Source of the DNA: Microbacterium immunditiarum
GTDB taxonomy: Bacteria > Actinomycetota > Actinomycetes > Actinomycetales > Microbacteriaceae
DNA length: 64,000 nt
Assembly: GCF_013409785.1 (NCBI RefSeq)
Contig: NZ_JACCBV010000001.1
Coordinates: 1,736,001 to 1,800,000 of the forward strand
Direction of reading: 5' to 3'
The notes beneath the pieces were generated by a model. It had not been told where the DNA came from. It searched no databases and worked only from the letters and a program-made list of their open reading frames with translations. Positions 46,569-54,851 of this stretch are shown here, piece by piece (position 1 is the first letter of the stretch; each line of letters begins with the position of its first letter). Made by a program: the position numbers and the translations under genes.

Positions 46569-47623
46569 GCGAGCTCCTTTTCGACCCCAACAACTTTCGA
46601 TTCCAGGACGAGCCCAATTTCGCTCGCGCAGACGAAACCCGCTTTGCGGAAGCATCGGTTCAAGATCGCGCCTATCAGCGTCTTCGCCGAGAAGGCATCT
46701 CCGAACTGAAGAGTTCGATACTTGCTAACGGATTCCTGCAGGTGGAGCGTTTGGTAGTACGGCCACATGCACCTTCGGGAAAGTATCTCGTCGTGGAGGG
46801 CAACCGACGGCTTGCTGCATTGCGATGGATTGCTGAAGATCACGAAGCAGGAGTACCGGTGCCTCCAGAGGTACTCGACGTTCTGAGGGCCGTTCCGGTT
46901 CTGACACTCGACGCCGGCGACGCGCACGCGGCTTATCTGGCAATCATGGGAGTCAGGCATGTCGGAGGCATCAAGCAGTGGGGAGGTTACCAGCGGGCAA
47001 AGTTGGTGACGGATCTCCGCGACACCTATCAGCTGGAGACTCCTGAGGTTGCCGCGAGGCTTGGCATGACGGCTCACGAGGTGAATAGGCGGTATCGCGC
47101 TTTCAAGGCGTTGCAGCAAATGCAGCGCGACGACGAATACATGGACTCAGCGACCTCGGACAAGTACCCGCTATTCCACGAGGCTTTGTCTTTGCCGGCC
47201 GTCAGAGAGTGGCTGAAGTGGGACGACGCGAAGTCTCAGTTCGAGGACATAGAGCAAGTCCATCACTTTTATTCGCTGATCACCGAGACGGTCGATCAGG
47301 ACGAAGAGAGTGCGGAGGTGCGACTGCCAAAACTGCCGACATACGTGCAGGTGCGAGAATTGCGGACGATTTTGACGAATCCGGAAGCGAAGCAGGTCCT
47401 CCTCGATCCCGACCGCTCGTTCCCGGATGCACTTGGTATCGCGAAGGCCGAGGAAAAGTCGAAGAGCTGGCGGAGCGAGGTAGCCGAGGCAGTCAGTGTG
47501 CTCGGATCAATCGGCGCACTCGAGCTGGCGCGCCTAAGCGCCGCCGACATGGAGGTGGTCGAGAAGCTTAGGGAAACGGCAGCACAGGTGCTCTCGATGC
47601 ACGCTCGTCTCACCGCGGAGTAA
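46529..47623 (+). CDS. ParB/Srx-like N-terminal domain protein
   Basis: A 364-residue protein. The ParB-like nuclease/CTPase core is seen in SSILANGFLQVERLVVRP and YLVVEGNRRLAALRWI, followed by a helical KorB-like region (GGYQRAKLVTDLRDTYQLET, VAARLGMTAHEVNRRYRAFK). Such domains outside partition loci occur in phages and defence islands. A GGAG ribosome-binding site precedes the ATG, 123 bases after the IS. The Mrr-like gene follows two bases after its stop, so the pair is an operon. Confidence 0.88.
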   Translation: MDAPKFTDDTYDLSELLFDPNNFRFQDEPNFARADETRFAEASVQDRAYQRLRREGISELKSSILANGFLQVERLVVRPHAPSGKYLVVEGNRRLAALRWIAEDHEAGVPVPPEVLDVLRAVPVLTLDAGDAHAAYLAIMGVRHVGGIKQWGGYQRAKLVTDLRDTYQLETPEVAARLGMTAHEVNRRYRAFKALQQMQRDDEYMDSATSDKYPLFHEALSLPAVREWLKWDDAKSQFEDIEQVHHFYSLITETVDQDEESAEVRLPKLPTYVQVRELRTILTNPEAKQVLLDPDRSFPDALGIAKAEEKSKSWRSEVAEAVSVLGSIGALELARLSAADMEVVEKLRETAAQVLSMHARLTAE

Positions 47624-47625
47624 GC

Positions 47626-48504
47626 GTGGAGGGCCCAAAGGCGGCCGCGCTCGTGGTCATCCAGAGTCACGAGTTAGCGCGCCCACCAATGCTAGTACTG
47701 GAACTCCTTGAGGAGATCGGTGTTGCCGAGGGCTGGTTTCCGAATCTGACGCCAGCTGAGATAGCGGAGCGCTGCGCATCATGGCGGGTGCGCTTTGTGG
47801 CGTTTCTGACAAAAGACCTCGACGACCGCGCGAGTGACAACCGGCCAGCGCGCTATGAGTTCAATGCCTCGGATCCGTCGTACATCCAAGGATCCTGCTT
47901 TCCGGCGCCGGGCGATTCTCCAGAACTGAAGCAGGCGAAAGCTTTGCGCTCGCAACACGAGCAGTATGCCAGCGCCATCCGCGCGATCTCCTGGCGCGAA
48001 TTCGAGGGCGTGTGTCGAGGGGTCCTCTCGGTCCTTGGCTGCGATTCCCCCAAACTTACGAAGGAACGGAACGACCAAGGCGTCGACTTTTTCGGCTCGC
48101 TATCCCTCGAGGGAAAGCTCGGGAGGTCAATCGGTCTGCCCGGCGTGGACAGGAATTTCCGCACTTGGCTGGTTGGTCAGGCTAAGCAATATGAGGGAAC
48201 AGTCAGCACGACCGAACTCAGAGAACTCGCCGGATCCGTGACATTGGCGCGCGCAGGTGTTGGCTCTGATGACGGGTCAGCCCTACTCGGCCTGGACATG
48301 CGCGTTTTCGATCCCGTTTTCTTCATCTTCATCACAGCAGGGTCTCTCACGGCCGATACGCGCCTTCTCGCAAAGCGGTCGGGAATAATCGCGCTGGATG
48401 GCGAGAGCTTAGGAGCGCTTCTAGCAGACGCGGAAGTAGGGATGGTTGATCATATTTTCGACTCTGGCGCGTTCGACGCATGGGTCAAACAGCAGCTCAG
48501 GTGA
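47626..48504 (+). CDS. Mrr-like PD-(D/E)XK restriction endonuclease
   Basis: A 292-residue protein. The C-terminal part has the Mrr core: WREFEGVCRGVLSVLGCDSP, Asp in NDQGVDFFG near residue 152 and QAKQY near 184, the Q-x-K variant typical of Mrr, then TTELRELAGSV. The N-terminal 110 residues may sense the target. It is translated with the ParB-like gene, so the two probably form one restriction or anti-phage unit. GTG start. Confidence 0.82.
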   Translation: MEGPKAAALVVIQSHELARPPMLVLELLEEIGVAEGWFPNLTPAEIAERCASWRVRFVAFLTKDLDDRASDNRPARYEFNASDPSYIQGSCFPAPGDSPELKQAKALRSQHEQYASAIRAISWREFEGVCRGVLSVLGCDSPKLTKERNDQGVDFFGSLSLEGKLGRSIGLPGVDRNFRTWLVGQAKQYEGTVSTTELRELAGSVTLARAGVGSDDGSALLGLDMRVFDPVFFIFITAGSLTADTRLLAKRSGIIALDGESLGALLADAEVGMVDHIFDSGAFDAWVKQQLR

Positions 48505-48522
48505 GGTCTCCGCGCGCCGCTA

Positions 48523-48702
48523 TCAGGCGTCGACGCCGAACGCGCGCAGCAGCGGGACGCGAGGGATCATCCGGCGCGGGCCGAGTTGGATCGTGGGGAT
48601 GGTCCCGGCTTCGATGCCGAGCTTGATCGTGCGGTAGTCGACGCCGACGAGCTTCGCGGCATCCTTCATTGTCAGTGCCAGACAATCCTGTGATCGGTTC
48701 AT
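48523..48702 (-). CDS. xis: Excisionase-like HTH protein
   Basis: A 59-residue MerR-like excisionase-type winged helix: LTMKDAAKLVGVDYRTIKLG and then IPTIQLGPRRMIPRVPLL, the usual DNA-binding helices and wing. Size and place near the right end of an integrase element fit a recombination directionality factor. The ATG at 48702 was chosen because MNRSQDCLALTMKDAA starts as such proteins do. Confidence 0.75.
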   Translation of the reverse strand: MNRSQDCLALTMKDAAKLVGVDYRTIKLGIEAGTIPTIQLGPRRMIPRVPLLRAFGVDA

Positions 48703-48821
48703 CGTCCTGCCCTTCTGTGAGCCAGCAGTGTCAGTCTCCCTTCGTCGCAAAGTACCACGCGCGTGAGCCAAGATCGACAGTCTTCTTCGCGATTCTTCGA
48801 TGACCTGGAATAGTGGGCTCC

Positions 48822-49466
48822 ATGGCAGACGTCGAGACGTACGACTCCAGCGATGAGCGCATAGATCTCGGCAGCGGGGTGACGCTTCCGAAGTCCTGGC
48901 GCGCACGCGTGTCGGGTGAGCAGGACGTGCCAGGCACGATCACCGTCCGCGTGGAGTGGGATGAGCTGCTTCGACGCACGGCCGTGTCCTTCGCTGCACT
49001 CGAGCGCGAAGCGGACGGCGTCGACATCACCAGCCAGGTGCTCCGCGAGGTGCGAACACACTGGATCATGACGAGGTCCGCCCTCGATGTCGTCACCGTC
49101 GACGTCGGCACTGAGGACGGTGGCGAACGCGACCGCATACCGGTGCGCGAGTTTCTCAGTCGCGTGCGGGCGCAGGAGGAGCGGGAGCCCTTGGAGTCCC
49201 TCCACGCCGCGATCTCTGTCTATCGCGTCGCCACGGCAATCAGCTATCCGCCGCTCAAGCTCGTCGCCGACACCCTGCAGATCAGCCAGAGCACAGCGAC
49301 GCGCCTCATGAGTCGCGCGCGCGACTCGGGCCTGGCGCCGGAGGTCCGGATCCAGGAGCCGCGACGGGCGCCGGCGGTCGACCCATACAACCCGGGCCAG
49401 GCCTTCGACCCTCCGGCGCCACACCGCGGGCCAGCTCAGCCCGGCGGACCGTCGATCGGACGATGA
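48822..49466 (+). CDS. Helix-turn-helix protein near the right end
   Basis: A 214-residue protein. Residues 130-170 hold a helix-turn-helix (YPPLKLVADTLQISQSTATR, LMSRARDSGL), and a Pro-rich tail ends the protein. The N-terminal 120 residues are unrecognised. It may regulate the element and is a candidate to bind the palindromes just downstream. It is divergent from the excisionase-like gene. Confidence 0.65.
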   Translation: MADVETYDSSDERIDLGSGVTLPKSWRARVSGEQDVPGTITVRVEWDELLRRTAVSFAALEREADGVDITSQVLREVRTHWIMTRSALDVVTVDVGTEDGGERDRIPVREFLSRVRAQEEREPLESLHAAISVYRVATAISYPPLKLVADTLQISQSTATRLMSRARDSGLAPEVRIQEPRRAPAVDPYNPGQAFDPPAPHRGPAQPGGPSIGR

Positions 49467-49527
49467 GCAGCCAGTCGGTGCCACCGCAGCGAGACCCGAT
49501 CGGGGTTAGCGGCCGTATGGCGCGCTT

Positions 49528-49584
49528 TGAGCAAATTGCTCAGCGTGGCTGACGTTTACTCTTCGCCGCTAAGCAATGTGCTCA
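49528..49584 (+). repeat. Two 15-bp palindromes near the right end
   Basis: TGAGCAAATTGCTCA (49528-49542) and TAAGCAATGTGCTCA (49570-49584) fit TNAGCANNNTGCTCA and start 42 bases apart, four helical turns. A third copy is at 49790-49804. They look like operator or accessory-protein sites. Confidence 0.75.
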
Positions 49585-49672
49585 TTTGACTCTTCTTGCC
49601 GCTGAGCGAGTCCCGGATCGGGGAAGCCTTGCGCCACGGGGTATCGAACAGCCCTGATTTTCCGGGGTTTCC

Positions 49673-49691
49673 TGCCCGCACTTTGCCCGCA
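49673..49691 (+). repeat. Right-end TGCCCGCA pair (candidate arm sites)
   Basis: TGCCCGCA at 49673-49680 and 49684-49691, 11 bases apart, the same period and orientation as the pair at 29000-29021. Confidence 0.65.
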
Positions 49692-49789
49692 AACCGTTTC
49701 CCACAACGTGTTTTGGGCGGTCGCGCGATGTCGCTGACGATCGTGGAGATCCGCGTGATTCCGCGGTTCTTGTGGCCTTTGGGTAGGAT

Positions 49790-49804
49790 TGAGCATTATG
49801 CTCA
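49790..49804 (+). repeat. Third palindrome, adjacent to attR
   Basis: TGAGCATTATGCTCA, with perfect 7-bp arms, ends five bases before the attR core. Confidence 0.75.
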
Positions 49805-49809
49805 GTCGT

Positions 49810-49828
49810 GTTCGAGTCCCTCCAGGGG
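49810..49828 (+). repeat. attR core of the island
   Basis: Exact copy of the 19-bp attL core (28920-28938). It is followed by chromosomal GCACTCT, one G longer than the tRNA end now in place. Confidence 0.9.
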
Positions 49829-49840
49829 GCACTCTCTGCT

Positions 49841-50611
49841 CTACCGCACCCGGGCACCCGCGCCGAGCGCCGCCTCCTCTATGACGTCGACCACAGTCGC
49901 CGACTCCGACAGCAAGCCGAGATGCCCCGCGTCGTACTCCGTCACGGTCGCGCCCGCGCGCTCCGCCATCGCCCGCTGCGCCGCGGGAGGGATGATCTGA
50001 TCCGTGAGCCCGAGGACGTACCACGACGGGATCGTCTTCCAGGCGGGCTCGCCCGATGGCTCCGTGAGCGCGCCGAACGCAGCCGGCCGCTGGGTCGCAT
50101 GCACGAGGCGTTTGTCATCGTCACCCAGCCCCGACGCGAACGGGCCGAAGACCGCCGACTCCTTGAGGTAGACAGCGCTGTCGGGAGTGGGGGGGAGCGC
50201 AGGCGGCACGAGGTCGAAGACGGTCGTCGGGTCCGGGACGGCGAGTGCCGAGTCGGGACCGGCCAGCTGGAACGCGGACTCCCCGGCGTCGGGAGCGAAG
50301 GCGTTGACGTAGACCAGGGCTTGGACGTTCGCGAGACCGGTCGCGGCGTTCGTGATCACCGCGCCACCGTAGGAGTGAGCGACGAGCACGACGGGTCCGG
50401 CGACGGCCTGTAGAAACGCTCGCACGACCGCCGCGTCGCCCGACAGCGTACGCAGTTCGTTGGGCAGGGCGCGCACGGCGAAGCCATCGTGGTCGAGGCG
50501 CGCGATCACCTCGCTCCAACTCGACGCATCCGCCCACGATCCGTGGACCAGGACGACGGTGGGCTTGTCTCGGCCGGCGCTTTGCGAGTCGGCGAGGGAT
50601 GTACCTGACAT
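49841..50611 (-). CDS. Alpha/beta-hydrolase
   Basis: A 256-residue hydrolase with the full triad: Ser in VAHSYGGAVI, Asp in LGLTDQIIPP and His in YDAGHLGLL. The family is often annotated as esterase or lactonase; the substrate is unknown. It is the last gene of a unit with the MarR regulator 29 bases upstream and the FAD monooxygenase before that, so it may act in the same aromatic pathway. Its 3' end lies 12 bases from attR. Confidence 0.88.
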   Translation of the reverse strand: MSGTSLADSQSAGRDKPTVVLVHGSWADASSWSEVIARLDHDGFAVRALPNELRTLSGDAAVVRAFLQAVAGPVVLVAHSYGGAVITNAATGLANVQALVYVNAFAPDAGESAFQLAGPDSALAVPDPTTVFDLVPPALPPTPDSAVYLKESAVFGPFASGLGDDDKRLVHATQRPAAFGALTEPSGEPAWKTIPSWYVLGLTDQIIPPAAQRAMAERAGATVTEYDAGHLGLLSESATVVDVIEEAALGAGARVR

Positions 50612-50640
50612 GTGGATCTCCTTCTTGTCGAATCTCCCCT

Positions 50641-51177
50641 CTAGGGATGACCGCGCAGCGCGCCCATGCGTGACAGATCCGTCGCATAGGTGGTGGGTGC
50701 CGCCGCATCCGACTCACCGCGCACATCCCCGAGCATGAGGCCGAGCAACTCCCGAAGCTGCGCCGCCGCGGCATCCGTCAGCCCCACGACGAGCTCGCGC
50801 TGCACCTCTTCGACGAGCGGCCGCAGCCGGTTCAGCTCGCTCTCGCCGATCTCGGTCAGCGTCACGACGTTTCGTCGCGCATCGGCGGGGGAGCGGTGGC
50901 GGTCGACGAGCCCGCGGCGCTCCATGCGCGCGACGAGGTCGGCGATCGTCGACCGATCGAGGTCGACCTCGTCGCACAGCTCCCGCTGGCTCGCCTCCCC
51001 GAGACGATGCACCACCGCGAGGATCGAGTACTGCACGCTCGAGGTCTCCTGCGACACGACGCGAGCCCACGTCGCGACGTGCAGCTGTTGCGCGCGGCGG
51101 ATGAGGTAGCCCAGGTGGCGCTGGGGTTCGCGGTCGTCCTGCGGGTCGGCGATAGAGGTGGACACGGAGTCCATCAT
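50641..51177 (-). CDS. MarR-family transcriptional regulator
   Basis: A 178-residue dimeric winged-helix regulator: SSVQYSILAVVHRLGEASQR, LCDEVDLDRSTIADLVARME, RRGLVDRHRSPADARRNVVT. It probably responds to an aromatic ligand and controls the neighbouring monooxygenase. The ATG overlaps the monooxygenase stop (ATGA). CTCARTA repeats upstream of the operon at 53135-53252 are possible operators. Confidence 0.88.
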   Translation of the reverse strand: MMDSVSTSIADPQDDREPQRHLGYLIRRAQQLHVATWARVVSQETSSVQYSILAVVHRLGEASQRELCDEVDLDRSTIADLVARMERRGLVDRHRSPADARRNVVTLTEIGESELNRLRPLVEEVQRELVVGLTDAAAAQLRELLGLMLGDVRGESDAAAPTTYATDLSRMGALRGHP

Positions 51178-53078
51178 CGCAAGGCGGGTGCGCGCTGGGG
51201 TCGGAGGATTCCCGAGAAGAAGTCCGTGAGCTCCGTACGCGTCGACAGCGGCAGCACGTGCGCGACGTGCTGGTCGGGACGCACCAGGACCGCGGCGCCG
51301 TCGGGCGAGATGCCCCGTTCGGCGAAGACATCGTGGCGCGGGTCGACCGCCCACACCTTTTCCCAGTCCTGGATTCCGAGCGGGCCCGTGCGAGGGAGCA
51401 GCAGCTCGGGCACCGCTCCGAGGTCGACGTCGTGATGCCCCGCGCGGAACACCCCGTGCACGTCGAACACGGCGTCGATGTCGGCACCTGCGGGGGTGAA
51501 CCGAGCGACGGGCGAGTCGGGGGATTCGCCCAGCCATGTCGCGGCCTCCACCACGCGATCGGCCTCGCCGAACAGGTACATGCGCCAGCGGCCGTCGGCG
51601 CGGTGGGTGTGGCCCAGGTGCATCCGTCTCGCGTCGGCGACCCGCACGACGGGTGCCGCGTGGAATCGCGTGCCGATCTCGAATCCGGCGGCGAGGTGCT
51701 GGTGCTCCGCGGTCCCCGTGAGCGCCGAAGGGCTGTACCGCGTGGCGAGCCCCGCGGTGTACCGACCCTGCCGCGCGAACTCGGTCTGCATCTGCTCCGG
51801 GGTCACGCCGCCGAGCTCAGGGCGCGCGCGATCGAGGGTCGGCTGCGCGATGAACGCCGACCAGAACCGGTCGAAGTCGATGAGGTCCTGCGCCACGGCC
51901 TGGCGCTCCGCCGAGTACGTGTGCAGCAGCGACTCGTCCGCGAGACCGCGCAGCACCGCGGCCAGCTTCCAGCCCAGGTTGAACGCGTCCTGCATCGACA
52001 CGTTCATGCCCTGGCCGGCCTTCGCGGAGTGCGTGTGGCACGCGTCGCCCGCGATGAACACGCGCGGCGCACGCCCGGTCGTGTCGTCGTCGGGCACGTC
52101 GTCGAACCTGTCGGTGAGGCGCTGACCGACCTCGTACACCGACGACCACGCCACCGACCTCACATCGATCGAGTACGGATGCAGGATGGCGTTGGCGACC
52201 TCGGTGAGCTGCTCGACGGTCGTCCCGCGGATCTCGCTGTCGCCGGCCGGCACTTCGCCGAGGTCCACGTAGCAGCGCACCATGTTCCCGCCCTCTCGCG
52301 GGATCATGAGGAGGCTGCCCTTGCCCGCGGACTGGATGACGTTCTTCGTGCGCCAGTCGGGGAAGTCCGTGACCGCGAGCACGTCCATGACGCCCCACGC
52401 GTGGTTGGCGGCGTCGCCGCGCAGCTCGCGGCCGATCGCGCGGCGCACCGCGCTGCGCGCGCCGTCGCAGCCGACGACGTACTTCGCCCGCACGGTGAGC
52501 TCCTCGCCGGCGCGCTCGCCATCGACCCGGCGCAGCGCGACCTGCACGGGGTACTCGCCCTCGCCCACCTGGAGGTCGACGAACTCGATGCCGTAATCCG
52601 GCTCGAGCCGGCTCGCCGATCGCGACGCGTGCTCGAGGAGGAACTGCTGCATGCGCGCCTGGTTCACGATCACGTGCGGGAACTCGCTCAGCCCCTCCGG
52701 CGTGTCCTCCACCCAGCCGGTGCGCACGATGCGCGAGCGGTCCTCGTCAGACGGTCCCCAGAAGCGAACCTCGTTCACCCAGTAGGCCTCGCGCACGAGC
52801 GCCTCGGCGAGGCCGAACGCGTTGAACATCTCGACCGTGCGGCACGCGACGCCGTCCGCCTGACCCACCTGGAGGGGACCGCCCCGGCGTTCGACGATGC
52901 GGGTGCGGATGCCGGGGAACTCGGCGAGCTGGGCGGCGAGCACCGTGCCGGCGGGGCCGGTGCCCACGATGAGCACGTCGACCTCGGCGGGCACCTCGAC
53001 GGTACGGGCCAGAGCCTCGGGGGACGCAGGTTGGAGGTCGGGATCGCCCGGCCGGTATCCGTCGCGGTAGAACTGCAC
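51174..53078 (-). CDS. FAD-dependent aromatic monooxygenase (3-hydroxybenzoate 4-monooxygenase/phenol hydroxylase type)
   Basis: A 634-residue flavoprotein hydroxylase. It has the FAD loop VDVLIVGTGPAGTVLAAQLA, the second FAD motif VGCDGARSAVRR, RVFIAGDACHTHSAKAGQG with the GD motif, and a C-terminal thioredoxin-like domain of the phenol-hydroxylase type. It hydroxylates an aromatic compound using NAD(P)H and oxygen; length and domains best fit MobA-like 3-hydroxybenzoate 4-monooxygenase. It heads the operon with MarR and hydrolase. Confidence 0.9.
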   Translation of the reverse strand: MQFYRDGYRPGDPDLQPASPEALARTVEVPAEVDVLIVGTGPAGTVLAAQLAEFPGIRTRIVERRGGPLQVGQADGVACRTVEMFNAFGLAEALVREAYWVNEVRFWGPSDEDRSRIVRTGWVEDTPEGLSEFPHVIVNQARMQQFLLEHASRSASRLEPDYGIEFVDLQVGEGEYPVQVALRRVDGERAGEELTVRAKYVVGCDGARSAVRRAIGRELRGDAANHAWGVMDVLAVTDFPDWRTKNVIQSAGKGSLLMIPREGGNMVRCYVDLGEVPAGDSEIRGTTVEQLTEVANAILHPYSIDVRSVAWSSVYEVGQRLTDRFDDVPDDDTTGRAPRVFIAGDACHTHSAKAGQGMNVSMQDAFNLGWKLAAVLRGLADESLLHTYSAERQAVAQDLIDFDRFWSAFIAQPTLDRARPELGGVTPEQMQTEFARQGRYTAGLATRYSPSALTGTAEHQHLAAGFEIGTRFHAAPVVRVADARRMHLGHTHRADGRWRMYLFGEADRVVEAATWLGESPDSPVARFTPAGADIDAVFDVHGVFRAGHHDVDLGAVPELLLPRTGPLGIQDWEKVWAVDPRHDVFAERGISPDGAAVLVRPDQHVAHVLPLSTRTELTDFFSGILRPQRAPALR

Positions 53079-53479
53079 GCTGATCTCCTCAGATCGTGAA
53101 CGCCCGGCGTTGGGCGTCGTGTCCTGTCAATTTACTCAGTACCCCAACGAATGTCCAGCGAGGATCTCGCTTTCGCCGACCGCAGTGCAGCTCGCCTCAG
53201 TAATCCATCAAGATCCGCTCAAGTCGCCGATTTCCATTCACCTGACTCAATATGGTCGAGGCTGGTGCGCACGACGTGCGCGGGAATCCGGGGGGCTTCG
53301 CCGCGGCGCGCTCTGGTGCGCGCCGCAACCGGGGCGCGGCGGTCCGGCTCAGCGAGCCGGCGCCGCGCCCCGGCACGCCCACGGATACGCGGGCCAGGGA
53401 CCGTCGGTCGTCTTAGCCCGCGACCGCGTCGGCTTCAAGGCCCTCGGCTCCCCGGGTCCGCGCGCCTAACGTGGCGGAG
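53079..53479. other. Divergent intergenic region with stem-loop and direct repeats
   Basis: 401 bases between the monooxygenase and the P450. Near the monooxygenase it has three CTCARTA copies (53135-53141, 53196-53202, 53246-53252). Further on lies a GC-rich nested stem-loop. TAACGT (53467-53472) is seven bases before the P450 ATG. Confidence 0.6.
53329..53373 (+). terminator. Large nested stem-loop
   Basis: An outer 13-bp perfect stem (CCGGGGCGCGGCG with its complement at 53361-53373) encloses an inner 7-bp stem CCGGCTC-AGC-GAGCCGG with only two unpaired bases between them. There is no U-tract. It could be a terminator or an insulator between the two divergent genes. Confidence 0.5.
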
Positions 53480-54760
53480 ATGACAGCGCTCGACCACACC
53501 ACGACCGCGGCGCCCGAGCTGCCCGGCGACCAGTCACTCGCGTTCCTGCGTGAGGGCTACCCGTTCGGGCACCGCCGATTCCTCGAGCACGACGGCGATG
53601 CGTTCCGCGCGCGGCTGCTCGGACGGCGCGTGCTCTTCCTTCGCGGGGGCGACGCCGCGCAGTTCTTCTATGGCGAGGATCGGTTCACGCGCAAGGGCGC
53701 CATGCCCCGGTCCGTGCTGCACTCGCTGCAGGACGAGGGCAGCGTGCAGACGCTCGACGGCGCGGCGCATCGCGTGCGCCGTGGGTACTTCCTCGAGGTG
53801 CTCGCGCCCTCGTCGCGCGGGGGGCTCGCCGACGCGTTCGACACGGCATGGGCCGCGAGATGGGACGAGTGGTCGCGACGCGGCCGCCCGGTCTCGCTCG
53901 TGACCGGCTCGGGAATCGTGCTCGCCGACGCGACGCTGCGGTGGCTCGGCCTCGGCCCGCGCTGCGACGCGGACGCCCGGGCGGTCGAGAGCCTCGCGAT
54001 GATCGACGGCGCCGGGGCGTTCGGTCCGCGCAACTGGTGGGGGCGGATGCTGCGCCGTCGCTCCGAGCGCTGGGCGCGCCGTGTGATCGAGGGCGTTCGG
54101 TCGGCGGAGCTCGACACCGTGCCCGGCTCGCCGGTCGAGACGCTCGCGTGGTACCACGATGCCGACGGCCCGCTCGACGAGGACGTGGCGGCGGTCGAGC
54201 TGCTGAACCTCCTGCGCCCGATCGTCGCCGTGTCGCGATTCATCGGCTTCGCGGCGCTCGCGCTGCACCTTCACCCCGACCAGCGGGTCGCCGTCGCGCA
54301 GGACGACGCGAACCTGCATCCGTTCTGCCAGGAGGTGCGCCGGGCCAGCCCGTTCTTCCCGGCGGTCGGGGGATGCGCGACGCACGACATGTCGTGGCGG
54401 GGGATCGACATCGCCGCTGACGACTGGGTCATGCTCGACATCTTCGCGACGCACCGCGATCCGGGCCGCTGGATCGATCCGGAGCGGTTCGACCCGACCC
54501 GTTTCTCACCGGCTCCCGAAGGGTCGAGCGTCGAGGCGAACGTCATCGCGCAGCCGCCGAGCCTCGCGCCGCAGGGCGCGGGGTCGATGACGGGCGGCCA
54601 CCGCTGCCCCGGCGAACCTGCCACGGTCGACCTGCTCACGCTGGCGACCCGCCTGCTCGCGCGCTCGGATTGGGAAGTGCCCGATCAGGACCTCACGGTC
54701 GACCTCAGCCGCCTGCCCGCGTCCCCCGGACGCGGGGGCATGCTGATCGTGCCGCGGTAG
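53480..54760 (+). CDS. Cytochrome P450, fatty-acid peroxygenase type (CYP152-like)
   Basis: A 426-residue P450. The haem loop is GSMTGGHRCPGEPATVDLL, with the axial Cys and the GHRCPGE pattern of CYP152, which uses hydrogen peroxide to hydroxylate fatty acids. RFTRKGAMPRSVLHSLQDEG and RRASPFFPAVGG also fit that group. The ATG at 53480 was preferred over GTG at 53471 because TAACGT sits seven bases upstream. A fatty-acid desaturase lies nearby. Confidence 0.88.
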   Translation: MTALDHTTTAAPELPGDQSLAFLREGYPFGHRRFLEHDGDAFRARLLGRRVLFLRGGDAAQFFYGEDRFTRKGAMPRSVLHSLQDEGSVQTLDGAAHRVRRGYFLEVLAPSSRGGLADAFDTAWAARWDEWSRRGRPVSLVTGSGIVLADATLRWLGLGPRCDADARAVESLAMIDGAGAFGPRNWWGRMLRRRSERWARRVIEGVRSAELDTVPGSPVETLAWYHDADGPLDEDVAAVELLNLLRPIVAVSRFIGFAALALHLHPDQRVAVAQDDANLHPFCQEVRRASPFFPAVGGCATHDMSWRGIDIAADDWVMLDIFATHRDPGRWIDPERFDPTRFSPAPEGSSVEANVIAQPPSLAPQGAGSMTGGHRCPGEPATVDLLTLATRLLARSDWEVPDQDLTVDLSRLPASPGRGGMLIVPR

Positions 54761-54851
54761 GCCGGACGTCAGCGGGGGGACGTTGGTCCCGACCCACCGG
54801 AATCTGCGCGCGACACTGAGTGCAACGGACGTGGTGAAGGAGGGCAGGCCC

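Larger units (their letters stand above)
28920..49828. mobile_element. Integrative mobilizable element in tRNA-Arg(CCT)
   Basis: About 20.9 kb between two 19-bp direct repeats. It contains an integrase at the left end beside the tRNA, an excisionase-like gene near the right end and a MobF relaxase-helicase in the middle. There are no recognisable type IV secretion or coupling genes, so transfer would need a helper element. Cargo is mostly nucleases, nucleotide hydrolases and small membrane proteins. The GGATGC/GCATCC word that is frequent in the chromosome on both sides is noticeably rarer inside. Confidence 0.85.
49467..49840. other. Right-end non-coding region with att, arm and palindrome sites
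   Basis: 374 bases with no gene. It holds three related 15-bp palindromes, a pair of TGCCCGCA repeats and the attR core. The layout looks like the control and recombination end of the island. The chromosome resumes at 49829, twelve bases before the end of the hydrolase gene. Confidence 0.75.
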
